Shown here: in pieces, positions 34,339 to 43,403 of the stretch | Layout: the number at the start of each line of letters is the position of its first letter | Numbering within the stretch: the stretch's first letter is position 1 | Source of the DNA: Nocardia donostiensis | GTDB taxonomy: Bacteria; Actinomycetota; Actinomycetes; Mycobacteriales; Mycobacteriaceae | Length of the DNA: 64,000 bases | Direction: 5' to 3' | Assembly: GCF_002081715.1 (NCBI RefSeq) | Contig: NZ_MUKP01000004.1 | Coordinates: 124,001 to 188,000, forward strand | Notes under the pieces: model-generated | The model's database searches: none | Told to the model about the DNA's origin: nothing | The model's input: the letters and a program-made list of their open reading frames with translations, nothing else | Made by a program: the position numbers and the translations under genes

Positions 34339-34686
34339 CTACCTGCTGTGATAGCGAACTTCGAAGGTGACGACACCTTCGTCGGTGCGCCACGGGCCGT
34401 GCGGCATGCCCGGCGGGCGGCAGGCGTACATGCCTGCGGTGAAGGTTTCACCGAGAGTGAGATCGGTGAACGATCCTTCGAGGATGTAGACCTCTTCCCA
34501 GAAGTCGTGCCGCTGCACACCCATCGGCGTGGAGTCCGCGCCGGGCTCGTAACGCAGAATGCGGGTAGCCACCTTGCCTTCGGGGTCGCGGGCCAGGATG
34601 CGTTCGGTGATAGCGGGGTCATCGCCGGGGCAAACGGTGTACGCGACGTCGGTGACGGGGAAGAATTCGAATTCGGGCTTTGCCAT
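34339..34686 (-). CDS. Cupin-domain protein
   Basis: A 115-residue single-domain cupin. The barrel motif is visible as RHDFWEEVYILEGSFTDL with a later PPGMPHGPW; the histidine and glutamate positions are compatible with metal binding. It lies in the operon between the oxygenase (12 bases away) and the flavin reductase (8 bases). It may be an enzyme of the same pathway, such as an isomerase or dioxygenase, or a small binding protein. The reaction is unknown. Confidence 0.8.
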   Translation of the reverse strand: MAKPEFEFFPVTDVAYTVCPGDDPAITERILARDPEGKVATRILRYEPGADSTPMGVQRHDFWEEVYILEGSFTDLTLGETFTAGMYACRPPGMPHGPWRTDEGVVTFEVRYHSR

Positions 34687-34698
34687 TGCTGTTACCTC

Positions 34699-36153
34699 TC
34701 AGGCGGTTTCGGTCTTGTAGGCGGCGAGGAACTGCTCGACGTCGTGCAGTGGCTCCTCGTAGCCGTAGTTGCGGTAGGTGTAGGCGCCCTTCACCACGAA
34801 CGGCGCACCGGCATAGAACAACTCGTACTGCTGGTGGCGGCCTGCGAATTCGGAGCCGATGATGTCCCAGGCCAGCTTGAACAACTTGATGCGTTCCTCG
34901 GACGGCACGCCGGGCGACTGCACATAGTGCGTGATATCGCCGGAAGTGAGGGGGCTGGTGAGGTCTGCGACGCTGGAAGGCAATTGGAGCACTCCCCCAC
35001 CCACCAAGTCCCGCAGGATCGACAGCACACGCGGGTAGATCTCCGGCTGCAACCCCATAGATCCGTAGAGTGCGCGTTTGCCCGGCACCCACTGGCCGGC
35101 GGCATCCGCAGTGGCGGTGTATTCGGCGGCCAGCACGGCGGACTCGACACCGGCGACGAGCGCGGCGAGTTCGCCGAGTTTCTCTTGGACACTGGGGATT
35201 TTGTCGACTCCGTTGACCTGGGTGACGCGGCGGGCCACGCCCGCGATGAAGCGCAGTTTGGTGGCGAAGCGGATCTGGGCCTGCCAGTTGCCGAGTGCGT
35301 GTGCGCCGGTATCGAAGAACTGGCGCCGCACACCGGTGGTGTCGCGGTCGACGAACACGCGGTCCCAGGGGATGAGGACGTCGTCGAACACCACCAGGGA
35401 GTCCGGTTCGTCGTAGCGGCTGGTCAGCGGGTAGTCGAAGCTGCTGCTGGCCGCCGGGGCGTAGGGGCGGCGGCAGTAGAGCTTGAGGCCTGCGGCATTG
35501 GCGGGGACGACGAACGACACCGCGAAATCCTGGTCGTCGGGGCCCAGCGGTTTGATGCAGGACACCAGGATCTCGTCGGCGATGGCCGCGCCGGTGGCCA
35601 GCATCTGCGACCCGCGCACGACGATCCCTTCCTCGGTTTCGCGTACTACACCGACCTGCAGGAACTCCCCTTCCCAGCCGGAGGCGGTCGTCGCGCGTGA
35701 CACCTGGGGCGGGATGATGGCGTAGGAGACGTACAGGTTCTCCGCGAGCAGCCGCCGGTGGAAAGCCGTGACATTCGCGGAGAAATCGCGGGTGCCCTCG
35801 GCGAAGATTTCCGGGTGAGCGGCGAAGGAAGCGAGGAAGGTGCCGACGTGGTCGGGGCTGCGTCCCACCCAGCCGTGCGTGTGCTTGGCCCATGTCTGGA
35901 TCGCTTCCCGGCGGGCACGCAGCTCTTCCTGGCTGCGGGGGATGCCGAAGACCCGGTTGGCGGTGCCTCCGGTTTCCGGTGCAGTGTACTGCATGTTGTT
36001 GGCGGGGTCGGCGGCCAGATCGAACAGTTCGGCAATGGTCTGCGCGACCGGCGCGAACGCAGGGTGGGTGGTGACGTCGTCGATGCGTTCGCCGTCGACG
36101 AGGACGACCCGCCCGTCGTTCAGCGAGGCCAGATACTCGGCTCCGGTGCGCAT
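34699..36153 (-). CDS. HpaB-type flavin-dependent aromatic monooxygenase, large component
   Basis: A 484-residue protein of the 4-hydroxyphenylacetate 3-hydroxylase family. Family landmarks include the N-terminal TGAEYLASLNDGRVVLVDGERI, the central SYAIIPPQVSR region, and DSLVVFDDVLIPWDRVFVDRD. Members use FADH2 from a separate reductase to hydroxylate phenols or heteroaromatics. The reductase is in the same operon. The neighbours (nitrilase-fold amidase, DUF2848, cupin, MHS permease) suggest an N-containing aromatic substrate rather than 4-hydroxyphenylacetate itself, but that is inference. Confidence 0.85.
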   Translation of the reverse strand: MRTGAEYLASLNDGRVVLVDGERIDDVTTHPAFAPVAQTIAELFDLAADPANNMQYTAPETGGTANRVFGIPRSQEELRARREAIQTWAKHTHGWVGRSPDHVGTFLASFAAHPEIFAEGTRDFSANVTAFHRRLLAENLYVSYAIIPPQVSRATTASGWEGEFLQVGVVRETEEGIVVRGSQMLATGAAIADEILVSCIKPLGPDDQDFAVSFVVPANAAGLKLYCRRPYAPAASSSFDYPLTSRYDEPDSLVVFDDVLIPWDRVFVDRDTTGVRRQFFDTGAHALGNWQAQIRFATKLRFIAGVARRVTQVNGVDKIPSVQEKLGELAALVAGVESAVLAAEYTATADAAGQWVPGKRALYGSMGLQPEIYPRVLSILRDLVGGGVLQLPSSVADLTSPLTSGDITHYVQSPGVPSEERIKLFKLAWDIIGSEFAGRHQQYELFYAGAPFVVKGAYTYRNYGYEEPLHDVEQFLAAYKTETA

Positions 36154-36154
36154 A

Positions 36155-36835
36155 TCATGCTCCTTCGGTGGTGGTGTAGGTGTGGGTCAGGACGCGCCCG
36201 TCGGGCAGTACCAGTTCGAGGTCCCAGCGGTTACCGGGAGTGAAGCGGCCGTCGAGCAACGGCAGGGTGCCTGCGAAGCAGATGAAGTCACCGCCGTCGT
36301 CGCCGACCCGTTCGGTGACGACACCGAGCAGGTCGACCGGGGTGCGCAGCGCCGCGAGGGTGCCGTCCTGGTAAAGCCGTCCGTCCACCCAACTGCGGGC
36401 ACGGCAGGCATCCCAGTCGAAGTCTGCCCAGTCGCCGACCTCGACGATGTTCGGCCCGATCGGCTTGGCGCATACCCGTTTCGATTCGCCGATGTCGACG
36501 GTCTCGAGGTCACGATCGGTGTGGTCGGAACCGACGCCGAGGAAGTACCGGCCGTGGTGGCGCAGGATGACCGGCTCCACCTCACCGGAAGTGCCCGCAC
36601 CGGGGACCGGGGTGTAGGCAGCGGTGGTGATCGTGGCCGTGGCGATCGGGTACAGCATCGGGACGTTCTCCGGAGGCGCTACCCCGATTGCGGCCAGCTC
36701 GTCGATGTGGTGGCGTACCGCGGCTTCGTCACGGCCGGTGTACCCGGCGACCAGCGCCCGCGCGCCGTCGAAGCGGAGGGTTTCTCCGGACTCGAGGACA
36801 GTGCAGCTCAGTAGGTCGTCGATGGTTTCGGTCAT
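36155..36835 (-). CDS. DUF2848 family protein (FAH-like fold)
   Basis: A 226-residue DUF2848 protein (LVAGYTGRDEAAVRHHIDELAAIG, later VGSDHTDRDLET and SKRVCAKPIGPN, then DDGGDFICFAGTL). DUF2848 proteins are related to the fumarylacetoacetate hydrolase fold and occur in catabolic operons. It starts in an ATGA overlap with the nitrilase-fold gene and is followed by the oxygenase after one base, so all three are coupled. It could open a ring product or hydrolyse an acyl intermediate. The reaction is not established here. Confidence 0.8.
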   Translation of the reverse strand: MTETIDDLLSCTVLESGETLRFDGARALVAGYTGRDEAAVRHHIDELAAIGVAPPENVPMLYPIATATITTAAYTPVPGAGTSGEVEPVILRHHGRYFLGVGSDHTDRDLETVDIGESKRVCAKPIGPNIVEVGDWADFDWDACRARSWVDGRLYQDGTLAALRTPVDLLGVVTERVGDDGGDFICFAGTLPLLDGRFTPGNRWDLELVLPDGRVLTHTYTTTEGA

Positions 36836-37644
36836 GACAGGACCTTTCGCATATTCAGGAAGCTGTAGTCGTCGAGCCGGTCGCCTAGCACGGGGAACTC
36901 TGCGCGGGTACGGGCGACCACGGCGGGGTCGAGTTCGGCGAGGGTGATTCCTTCGGAGTCGCCGGCTTCGGCGAGCACCTCGCCCCACGGGTCGACGATG
37001 CGGCTGTGTCCGCCGAACTCGACGCCGTTGTGGGTGCCCACCGCGTTGCAGGCGATGACAACGACCTGGTTGTCGACCGCCCGCGCAGAGGTGAGCAGGC
37101 GCCAGTGCGCCAGGCGGGATTTCGGCCAGGCCGCAGGCACGATGACGATTTCGGCGCCTGCTTGCACCAGTTCGGTCCACAGTCCGGGAAAGCGTAGGTC
37201 GTAGCAGGTGGTTGCGCCGATGGGGCCGAAGGCCGTGTCGGCGACCTGGATCTGCTGTCCGGGTTGCAGGAGTTCGGTCTCGAGGGACTGGTAACCGAAG
37301 ACGTGAATCTTGCTGTAGTGGTGGGTGATTCGTCCTTCCGGGTCGATCAGCACGGCGGTGTTGCGCAGCTTGCCGCCGTCGGTGTGCTCGATGATGCTGC
37401 CCGCGTGCACGTAGCAGGTCCGGTCGCGGGCGATGGCCTGCAGGACCTGGACGGTCGCGCCGTCGAGATCTTCCGCGGCAGCCTGGTAGCTGTCGAAGTG
37501 GCTGTAGCCGACGCGCCACAGCTCGGGCAGCACGATCAGGTCGGCATCGGCGCTGAACGCGGCCAGCATCTGGCGTACCCGTTCGAGGCGATGCGCCGGA
37601 GTCTCGGGGTCGGGGCTGGCTATTTGCGCCAGTGCGACTTTCAT
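36832..37644 (-). CDS. Carbon-nitrogen hydrolase (nitrilase superfamily)
   Basis: A 270-residue amidase of the nitrilase superfamily. The catalytic Glu-Lys-Cys triad is visible as LPELW, YSKIHVFG and TTCYDLRFP. The start at ATG 37644 gives the normal N-terminus MKVALAQIASPDPE. It overlaps DUF2848 by four bases. Likely hydrolyses an amide or carbamoyl intermediate of the pathway, releasing ammonia; the close similarity of the family to omega-amidases and N-carbamoyl hydrolases leaves the substrate open. Confidence 0.9.
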   Translation of the reverse strand: MKVALAQIASPDPETPAHRLERVRQMLAAFSADADLIVLPELWRVGYSHFDSYQAAAEDLDGATVQVLQAIARDRTCYVHAGSIIEHTDGGKLRNTAVLIDPEGRITHHYSKIHVFGYQSLETELLQPGQQIQVADTAFGPIGATTCYDLRFPGLWTELVQAGAEIVIVPAAWPKSRLAHWRLLTSARAVDNQVVVIACNAVGTHNGVEFGGHSRIVDPWGEVLAEAGDSEGITLAELDPAVVARTRAEFPVLGDRLDDYSFLNMRKVLS

Positions 37645-37667
37645 CAGTTCGTCCTTGTGTGTCGGGG

Positions 37668-38312
37668 TCAGAACCTGGGCTGTTTGAGCGAGCACAGGGT
37701 GGTGTCGAGGTGTTCGCGCACCGCACGGATCGCGGCCTCGGTGTCGCTGGCGGCCAGCGCGTCGACGATGGCACCGTGCTCGATGAGGACCTGCTTCTTG
37801 CGCTGCTCGACGGAGAGCATGATCCGCACGCCCATCCGCATCTGCCGGTCGCGCAGCGAACGGTAGAATTCGTGCATCACCTGGTTGCCTGCGGCGCGGA
37901 TGACCGTGGTGTGGAATTCGAGATCGTGGGCGATGAACTCGACGGGGTCGATATCGGCTTCTTGCCGCTTCACCAGTTCACGCAGCCGGTCGGGAACCTG
38001 GCCTGGATCCGGGGCGACCTCGGTGATCGACCACTCCTCCACGACCCGCCGAGCCTGCATCACGTCGTCGACGTCCTTGTCGGTCAAGGCCGGGATGTAG
38101 GCGCCCTTGTGGGGCACCCGGCGGACGAAGCCTTCGGCCTCCAGCCGGAGCAAGGCTTCGCGCACCGGCGTGCGTGAAGTGCCTGAAGCCGCCGCAACCT
38201 GGGCCTCGGACAGGAACATCTCTTCATCGCGAGGCAGGGTGAGGATGGTGTTCTTCAACCATTCGTAGGCCAGCTCCGGTGCGGAGGCCGCGCTGGACTT
38301 CGATGTCGTCAT
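37668..38312 (-). CDS. GntR-family regulator (FadR-type C-terminal domain)
   Basis: A 214-residue GntR regulator. The winged helix-turn-helix reads EEMFLSEAQVAAASGTSRTPVREALLRLEAEGFVRRVPHKGAYIPAL. The C-terminal FCD-type helical domain contains the metal-ligand-like residues HDLEFH and a late EHGAIVDAL segment. The start is ATG 38312 with an AAAGGG site. It sits between the permease and the enzymes, so it is the obvious local regulator. Candidate GntR sites lie upstream of the permease. Confidence 0.9.
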   Translation of the reverse strand: MTTSKSSAASAPELAYEWLKNTILTLPRDEEMFLSEAQVAAASGTSRTPVREALLRLEAEGFVRRVPHKGAYIPALTDKDVDDVMQARRVVEEWSITEVAPDPGQVPDRLRELVKRQEADIDPVEFIAHDLEFHTTVIRAAGNQVMHEFYRSLRDRQMRMGVRIMLSVEQRKKQVLIEHGAIVDALAASDTEAAIRAVREHLDTTLCSLKQPRF

Positions 38313-38335
38313 GAGAGATGCCCTTTCAGCTGTTG

Positions 38336-39706
38336 TTACGGGACGGCAACTGCCGTGTCCCCGGTCGCGTCGGATACCGGTGTTTCCTCGTGCATATCGG
38401 CCAGATCCACCGTGCGGGTTTCCCGCGCCACCAGCGCGGCGACCAAAGAGATCGCCCCCATGACCGCTAGATAGACGGCGATGGCCTGACCGGTGCCGAA
38501 GTGGTCGTACAGGGCGATGGCAATGATCGGAGCAAGCGAGCCCGCCAGCACCGAGGCCAGGTTGTAGGCCAGCGAAACCCCCGAATAGCGGACCTCGGTG
38601 GGAAACAGTTCGGAGAAGAAGGCACCGATCACCGCGCTGTAGGCCGCGAAGATGAGCAGTCCCACTGCGACCGCAAGGAAGATCGCGCCGGTGGCGGTGG
38701 TATCGAGCAGCGCGAAGAACGCGAACGCCCACACGATCGTCGCCACCGAGGCCCCGATGTAGATCGGCCTGCGCCCTATCCGATCCGCCAGCACCGCGAA
38801 CAGCGGAATCGCCACCAAGGCCACCGCCATGCCGATCATCACCGCGCTCAATCCGGTGCCGCGTGGCAGGTCGAGGATCTGGGTGAGGTAAGTGATCACG
38901 AACAGCGAGAAGATGTAGAATCCGGCGTTCTCACCGAACCGGGTGAATGCCGCCAGCAAAATCTGGCGCCAGTACCCGCGAATGGCGGCATTCAACGGCA
39001 TCCGCACCAGTCGCGGGCTCGTCACGGCCCGCGTCTGCTCGAACAACGGTGTCTCGGCGACATACAACCGCAGCACCAAACCGATCACTACCAGCAGCGC
39101 CGAAAGCCCGAACGCGATACGCCAGCCCCACGACAGGAAGGCCTCCTCCGACAACACTGCCCCCAGCAGCGCCAACACACCGGCAGCCATCAGGTTGCCC
39201 AAGGGCGGCCCCAGGTTGGGCCACGCAGACCAGAAGGCGCGCCGCTTGGAATCGCCGTGTTCGGAGACCAGCAGCACCGCCCCACCCCACTCGCCGCCGA
39301 GCGCGAAACCTTGTACCAGCCGCAACAGCACGAGCAGCAAGGGAGCGGCAACACCGATGGCCGCATAGGTCGGCAGTAGCGCGATGAGGAACGTCGATAC
39401 ACCCATCAGCAACAGGCTGGCGATAAGCGTTGCGCGGCGCCCTTTGATGTCACCGAAGTGGCCCAGGACGGCGGCGCCCAGCGGACGAGCAACGAAACCG
39501 ACGGCATATGTCGCGAAAGCCAGCATGGTGCCGACCAATGGATCTTCGGAGGGGAAGAACAACTTGTTGAACACCAGCGCGGCTGCGGTGCCGTACAGGA
39601 AGAAGTCGTACCACTCCACCGCAGTGCCTGCCAGGCTAGAGCCTGCGATGACCGGCAGGCTGGTGTGCGGTCGCCGGTTGATAGATTTGTTTTTGGCGGT
39701 TGCCAT
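38336..39706 (-). CDS. MHS-family MFS metabolite:proton symporter
   Basis: A 456-residue permease of the metabolite:H+ symporter type. It has 12 membrane segments, the N-terminal SLAGTAVEWYDFFLYGTAAAL signature, motif A in GHFGDIKGRRATL, and LVQGFALGGEWGGAVLLVSEH. MHS permeases take up small organic acids such as benzoates, citrate, proline betaine and shikimate. It is the first gene of the catabolic operon and presumably imports its substrate, which should therefore be an anionic or zwitterionic compound. Confidence 0.9.
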   Translation of the reverse strand: MATAKNKSINRRPHTSLPVIAGSSLAGTAVEWYDFFLYGTAAALVFNKLFFPSEDPLVGTMLAFATYAVGFVARPLGAAVLGHFGDIKGRRATLIASLLLMGVSTFLIALLPTYAAIGVAAPLLLVLLRLVQGFALGGEWGGAVLLVSEHGDSKRRAFWSAWPNLGPPLGNLMAAGVLALLGAVLSEEAFLSWGWRIAFGLSALLVVIGLVLRLYVAETPLFEQTRAVTSPRLVRMPLNAAIRGYWRQILLAAFTRFGENAGFYIFSLFVITYLTQILDLPRGTGLSAVMIGMAVALVAIPLFAVLADRIGRRPIYIGASVATIVWAFAFFALLDTTATGAIFLAVAVGLLIFAAYSAVIGAFFSELFPTEVRYSGVSLAYNLASVLAGSLAPIIAIALYDHFGTGQAIAVYLAVMGAISLVAALVARETRTVDLADMHEETPVSDATGDTAVAVP

Positions 39707-39880
39707 CGCGGCTCCTCATCGCTTCGTCGCTCCGTGACGATCCATCCGCCCGATATCTACCTGCACGTAGATGTCCGAAAGGGCGATGGATGGTGCTGCC
39801 AGGCTCGGTGGTTGTTGGCGCAACCACCGAGCCCTCCCCGCCCGCTGATCCAGGCTGTGAAGCCGGTCACGAGCGGGCCG

Positions 39881-39898
39881 TGTACCAGTTGTATACCA
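39881..39898. promoter_or_regulatory. Candidate GntR operator upstream of the permease
   Basis: TTGTATACCA (39889-39898) and a related TGTACCA (39881-39887) form two partial repeats. TGGTATACAA-type sites are typical of FadR-subgroup GntR proteins. They lie between the permease and the divergent asparagine-synthase-like gene and could serve either. Confidence 0.4.
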
Positions 39899-40017
39899 TC
39901 GGTCCACAATCGAGCAAGAGGTGAGCTCGATACGGTCGGCCAGGGCCGGCGAAACGAGGCATCAGCCATCGACCGCCGGTACCGACCGAACAACCCGACA
40001 CAACTGGAACGGTGGAC

Positions 40018-41028
40018 ATGAACCACGCAACCGACCGGACCCCACAGACCGCCGAGCCGCTTCAGTTCGTCGCCGACCTCCTCGGGAATATCTCAGAACC
40101 GAACCCCGGCGTGCGCACTGTCATCGAACCAGCCGACGCTGCGCAGCTGATTGCAGAAGAGACTCGTTCGCGTATCGCGGCTGTGCTGGAAAAGTTCGGC
40201 GGCACCCCCGCGGTTCTGCTCAGTGGCGGCGTCGACTCCATCTACGTTGCCGCCGTATCGGTCGCGCTCGGAGCCGAACCGATTGCCGTCACCGTCGTCA
40301 CCGATGGCCAGTCGGACGAAGCGAATGCGACGGCGGCAGCGCATGCTCTCGACCTCCGTCACGAGGTGGTCCGACTCAGCGCACCCGAGGTGGCCGAGCT
40401 TTCCCGCGACGTGATGCAGCGGCTCGGCACCTGCGAGCTCTGGGAAGTAACCGCGGGGATTCCGCTTGTTGCTGCCCGTCGCAGCTTCGAGACCATTGCA
40501 GACCTCGGCGCCATTCTCGGTGGCAGCGGTGCGGACGCGATTCTCGGCGGTGGTCGAAAGCTGACCCATCCGGCAACGTCACCCGAGGCGTGTGTCGAAC
40601 TCGACCAGATCATTCGCACCGAGACGGCAGCCAACTTCCGGTATGACCGCCTGGTACCCGGCTTCTACCCAGCCCTGCTGGACGAATACGCCGACCGCCT
40701 GATTCATGTCTTCCAGACTGTGCGCTGGTGGCAGATCGCCGAATCGTTCGCTCCTCAGGTGCTCTTCGGCGACCATAACGGCCGTCCCGTGGACAAGCTC
40801 GCACTACGCCTGGCCTGCGCCACCCAGCTGCCGTCCGCAGCGAAACACCTAGCGTGGGGTGCGAAGTCCCCGATTCAACGCTCTTCAGGGCTCATGGCGG
40901 CTCTCACCACAGCCGCCAGGGCATATGCGGCGAACTTGCCTGGCGCTCAGACATATACAGACCCCATGAGCGAAGATGCCGAAGCAGTAGCCGTCCGGTT
41001 GTACCTTTCCCTACTGGAAAAGTCCTAG
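40018..41028 (+). CDS. Asparagine-synthase-type ATP-pyrophosphatase without glutaminase domain
   Basis: About 336 residues. The PP-loop motif SGGVDS appears in AVLLSGGVDSIYVAAVSVALG, followed by a conserved-looking GGSGADAILGGGRKL segment. Asparagine synthetase B has about 500-640 residues with an N-terminal Cys-starting glutaminase; here it is absent and the protein begins directly with a short helical region. So it must use ammonia or another amine if it forms amides. It is divergent from the catabolic operon and not followed closely by a partner. Stand-alone proteins of this type occur in specialised metabolism and RiPP pathways, but no precursor peptide was recognised here. Confidence 0.75.
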   Translation: MNHATDRTPQTAEPLQFVADLLGNISEPNPGVRTVIEPADAAQLIAEETRSRIAAVLEKFGGTPAVLLSGGVDSIYVAAVSVALGAEPIAVTVVTDGQSDEANATAAAHALDLRHEVVRLSAPEVAELSRDVMQRLGTCELWEVTAGIPLVAARRSFETIADLGAILGGSGADAILGGGRKLTHPATSPEACVELDQIIRTETAANFRYDRLVPGFYPALLDEYADRLIHVFQTVRWWQIAESFAPQVLFGDHNGRPVDKLALRLACATQLPSAAKHLAWGAKSPIQRSSGLMAALTTAARAYAANLPGAQTYTDPMSEDAEAVAVRLYLSLLEKS

Positions 41029-41132
41029 ACCGGGGCAGCTCCCTTCGCCACGACCGCGAGCCGACCACCACCCGCTCACGCCGCGCCCTCGTTACGGGCG
41101 CCGATCACCGCACTTCGGGCTGAGGCAAGATC

Positions 41133-41837
41133 GTGGACATGAGCACTACCCCGCATCCACGCCTCCCCGGCAGTATCGACGAGTTCCGTGCGCTCGCGCG
41201 CTCCCGGCTGGTGGAGTTCCCGCGGGTCGCGGTTCCGGATGCTCCGGGTGTGCGCCGGGCCGCGGTGGTGTTGTGTGTGGTCCAGCAGTCCGGCGGGCCG
41301 CTGTCGGTGATCGTCATCAAACGGGCCTACCGTGGCCGCAACGCCGGGCAGTGGGGGCTGCCCGGCGGGCGCGTGGAGGAGGGCGAGACTGCTGAACAGG
41401 CGGCGGTCCGGGAACTACAGGAGGAGCTCGGGCTGCTGGTGGACCCCAGCGATGTCCTGGGCGTACTCGACGACTTCCCGGCCGCCTCCGGGTTCGCGAT
41501 CACCCCGATTGTCGTCACGCTGCCCGCCACCACCGGCCTCGCCCCCAACCCCGACGAGGTCCACTCGGTGCATCTGGTGGATTTCGCCAGACTCGCCGCC
41601 GATGACACACCTCGCTGGGTGCATGCGCAGGACGCGGTGCAGCAGGACGAACTGCGTGACGATATCGCCCCCACCGACCGTTCCGGACTGCTGCAAATGC
41701 GACTCGGCCCGAATATGACCATCCACGCGCCCACCGGTGCGCTGCTATGGCAGTTCCGTGAGATCGTACTGCTGGGGCGCACTCCTTCCGCCGCCCGGGT
41801 CGCCCATTTCCGCCAGCCTGTGTGGACGCACCGTTAG
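41133..41837 (+). CDS. NUDIX hydrolase
   Basis: A 234-residue NUDIX protein. The NUDIX box is complete: GGRVEEGETAEQAAVRELQE followed by ELGL, with a preceding QWGLPGG. The C-terminal part is longer than minimal NUDIX proteins and resembles CoA-pyrophosphatase-like members. GTG 41133 or ATG 41139 could start it; both share a GAGGCAAG site. Hydrolyses a nucleoside diphosphate-linked compound, identity unknown. Confidence 0.9.
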   Translation: MDMSTTPHPRLPGSIDEFRALARSRLVEFPRVAVPDAPGVRRAAVVLCVVQQSGGPLSVIVIKRAYRGRNAGQWGLPGGRVEEGETAEQAAVRELQEELGLLVDPSDVLGVLDDFPAASGFAITPIVVTLPATTGLAPNPDEVHSVHLVDFARLAADDTPRWVHAQDAVQQDELRDDIAPTDRSGLLQMRLGPNMTIHAPTGALLWQFREIVLLGRTPSAARVAHFRQPVWTHR

Positions 41838-41967
41838 CTTTCGGCAGTTCCCGCGAGCACAGGAGACCATCCGGATAATCGACTGAGAACACGACGACCA
41901 CGGCGCCGTCGACACATCCCAGGGTGCTATCGGCAGACGGTGATGCCGTACCACAAAGGAGTTCACC

Positions 41968-42243
41968 ATGAGCCTCATCGGAACTGTGCTCGGGTACGTC
42001 CTGACGGCTTTTCTGCTGCTGCTGATCGTCCGACTGCTGCTGGACTGGGCGAAGGTACTCGCCAGCACTCCCGTCTGGGTGGACCGAGCCCGCGACCTCG
42101 TGCACGCAGCGACCGAGCCGGTTATCGCGCCGGTACGGAAACTGCTGCCGCCGCTGCAACTCGGAGGGTTGGGGCTCGATCTGGCGTTCACTGTCGTCTT
42201 CCTTCTCACGCTCATCCTGCGTTCGATCGCCTTCAGCCTCTAG
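41968..42243 (+). CDS. YggT family membrane protein
   Basis: A 91-residue protein with two membrane helices (LIGTVLGYVLTAFLLLLIVRLL and LDLAFTVVFLLTLILRSIAF) and the YggT signature LLDWAKVLASTPVW...TEPVIAPVRKLLPP. YggT proteins in actinobacteria are usually near the division cluster; here it is isolated, downstream of the NUDIX gene. A ribosome site (AAAGGAG) precedes the ATG. Role unknown. Confidence 0.9.
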   Translation: MSLIGTVLGYVLTAFLLLLIVRLLLDWAKVLASTPVWVDRARDLVHAATEPVIAPVRKLLPPLQLGGLGLDLAFTVVFLLTLILRSIAFSL

Positions 42244-42335
42244 CAGGGCGGCGCATCAGACGGTCCAATCGTTCCAGGGGTGCGGACCGATGTAACGGTG
42301 GGGCAGCCCGACCGCAGGGTTGCTCAGGGCGTCCC

Positions 42336-42932
42336 TTACTTGCCGTAGGGTCGGGTGGCGCGGGCGTTGCGCAAAGCCTCACCCCACCAGTGGAGTTGAT
42401 CCAGCAGGGTGGTTGCGGCGGCCTCGGTGGCCGGGTCGGTGATCAGTGCGCCCGTATCGTCGAGCTGGTTCCACGGGTTGTGGAAGCTGACGGTGTCGCG
42501 CACGGTGACCGCGTGCAGTTCGGCGAATACGCCGCGCAGATGCTCGACCGCCCGCAGCCCGCCGGACAGTCCGCCGTAGCTGACGAAACCGACCGGCTTG
42601 GCCTGCCATTCCGCGAAGTGCAGGTCGATGAGGTTCTTCAACGCGCCCGGGTAGCTGTGGTTGTACTCAGGGGTTACCACGACGAAAGCGTCCGCTTCGG
42701 CCAGCACGGGCTGGGTTTCGGCGACCGCAGGAGCGGGGGCACCGAAAGAATGCGGCAGATCGGCCGCACCGACGTCGACCACGGTCGCCGCCAACTCCGG
42801 GCGGGCCCGAACCCTGGCCAGGAACCAGTCACCGACCGTCGGCGCGAAACGACCGTCCCGGGTGCTGCCGATCACCACGGCTACCCGCAGCGGCTGGGCG
42901 GTCGTGTCGATGGCGGTGGATGTGTGTGTCAT
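42336..42932 (-). CDS. NADPH-dependent FMN reductase
   Basis: A 198-residue flavodoxin-fold reductase. Flavin-binding signatures are VAVVIGSTRDGRFAPTV and VVVTPEYNHSYPGALKNLIDL, followed by KPVGFVSYGGLSGGLRA. ATG 42932 has a GGAGG site; the ATG at 42944 lacks one. Monocistronic. Reduces FMN or quinone-like compounds with NAD(P)H. Confidence 0.9.
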   Translation of the reverse strand: MTHTSTAIDTTAQPLRVAVVIGSTRDGRFAPTVGDWFLARVRARPELAATVVDVGAADLPHSFGAPAPAVAETQPVLAEADAFVVVTPEYNHSYPGALKNLIDLHFAEWQAKPVGFVSYGGLSGGLRAVEHLRGVFAELHAVTVRDTVSFHNPWNQLDDTGALITDPATEAAATTLLDQLHWWGEALRNARATRPYGK

Positions 42933-43035
42933 CGGTGCCTCCATATCGTGCTTGCACGGCCTGTCGGGCCGCTCTGGAGTACACCCTGATTCCTAAAGTA
43001 TTGTTGAGGTCAAGTTCGGGGCCGGCGCCACTCGG

Positions 43036-43182
43036 TCAGTACGCGATGAACAGGATCTCGTCCCGCGAATAGTCGTGCCCCGGATGGTTCTCGGCCAGAT
43101 GCGCCTGCGTCTTCGCCACCAGGTCGTCTTCATCTGTCCCCCGGATGGCCTCACCGCAGGGGCAGTTGAGGTTTCGCTTCAT
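43036..43182 (-). CDS. DUF1059 family small protein
   Basis: A 48-residue ORF: MKRNLNCPCGEAIRGTDEDD, then LVAKTQAHLAENHPGHDYSR and DEILFIAY. The CPCG motif with a downstream H-x3-H pair forms the small DUF1059 zinc-ribbon-like domain. A ribosome site (GAAGGG) precedes the ATG by seven bases. It lies between the FMN reductase and the P450. Function unknown. Confidence 0.85.
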   Translation of the reverse strand: MKRNLNCPCGEAIRGTDEDDLVAKTQAHLAENHPGHDYSRDEILFIAY

Positions 43183-43403
43183 CGATCATCCCTTCTCTGT
43201 CGAACGCACGCGGTCGGTGCCTGTCATCGTGCGCCTCCTGATCCGTCGCCTCATGGCCGGAGAGGCCATAATGTGAGCCACAGACCAACCGATACTACGT
43301 TCACAACTCCATCGCTGAGGTCGACCAGGCAGAAGGAGGAGTGGCTCGACCTCGGCCCAGACAACTTCTCCGAGTGCCGATTCCGTCGTCTGGAGTAAGA
43401 CCT

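Noticed and set aside
34348..35700. Plus-strand frame of 450 residues
   Set aside because: Antisense of the HpaB-type oxygenase and the cupin; no motif seen.
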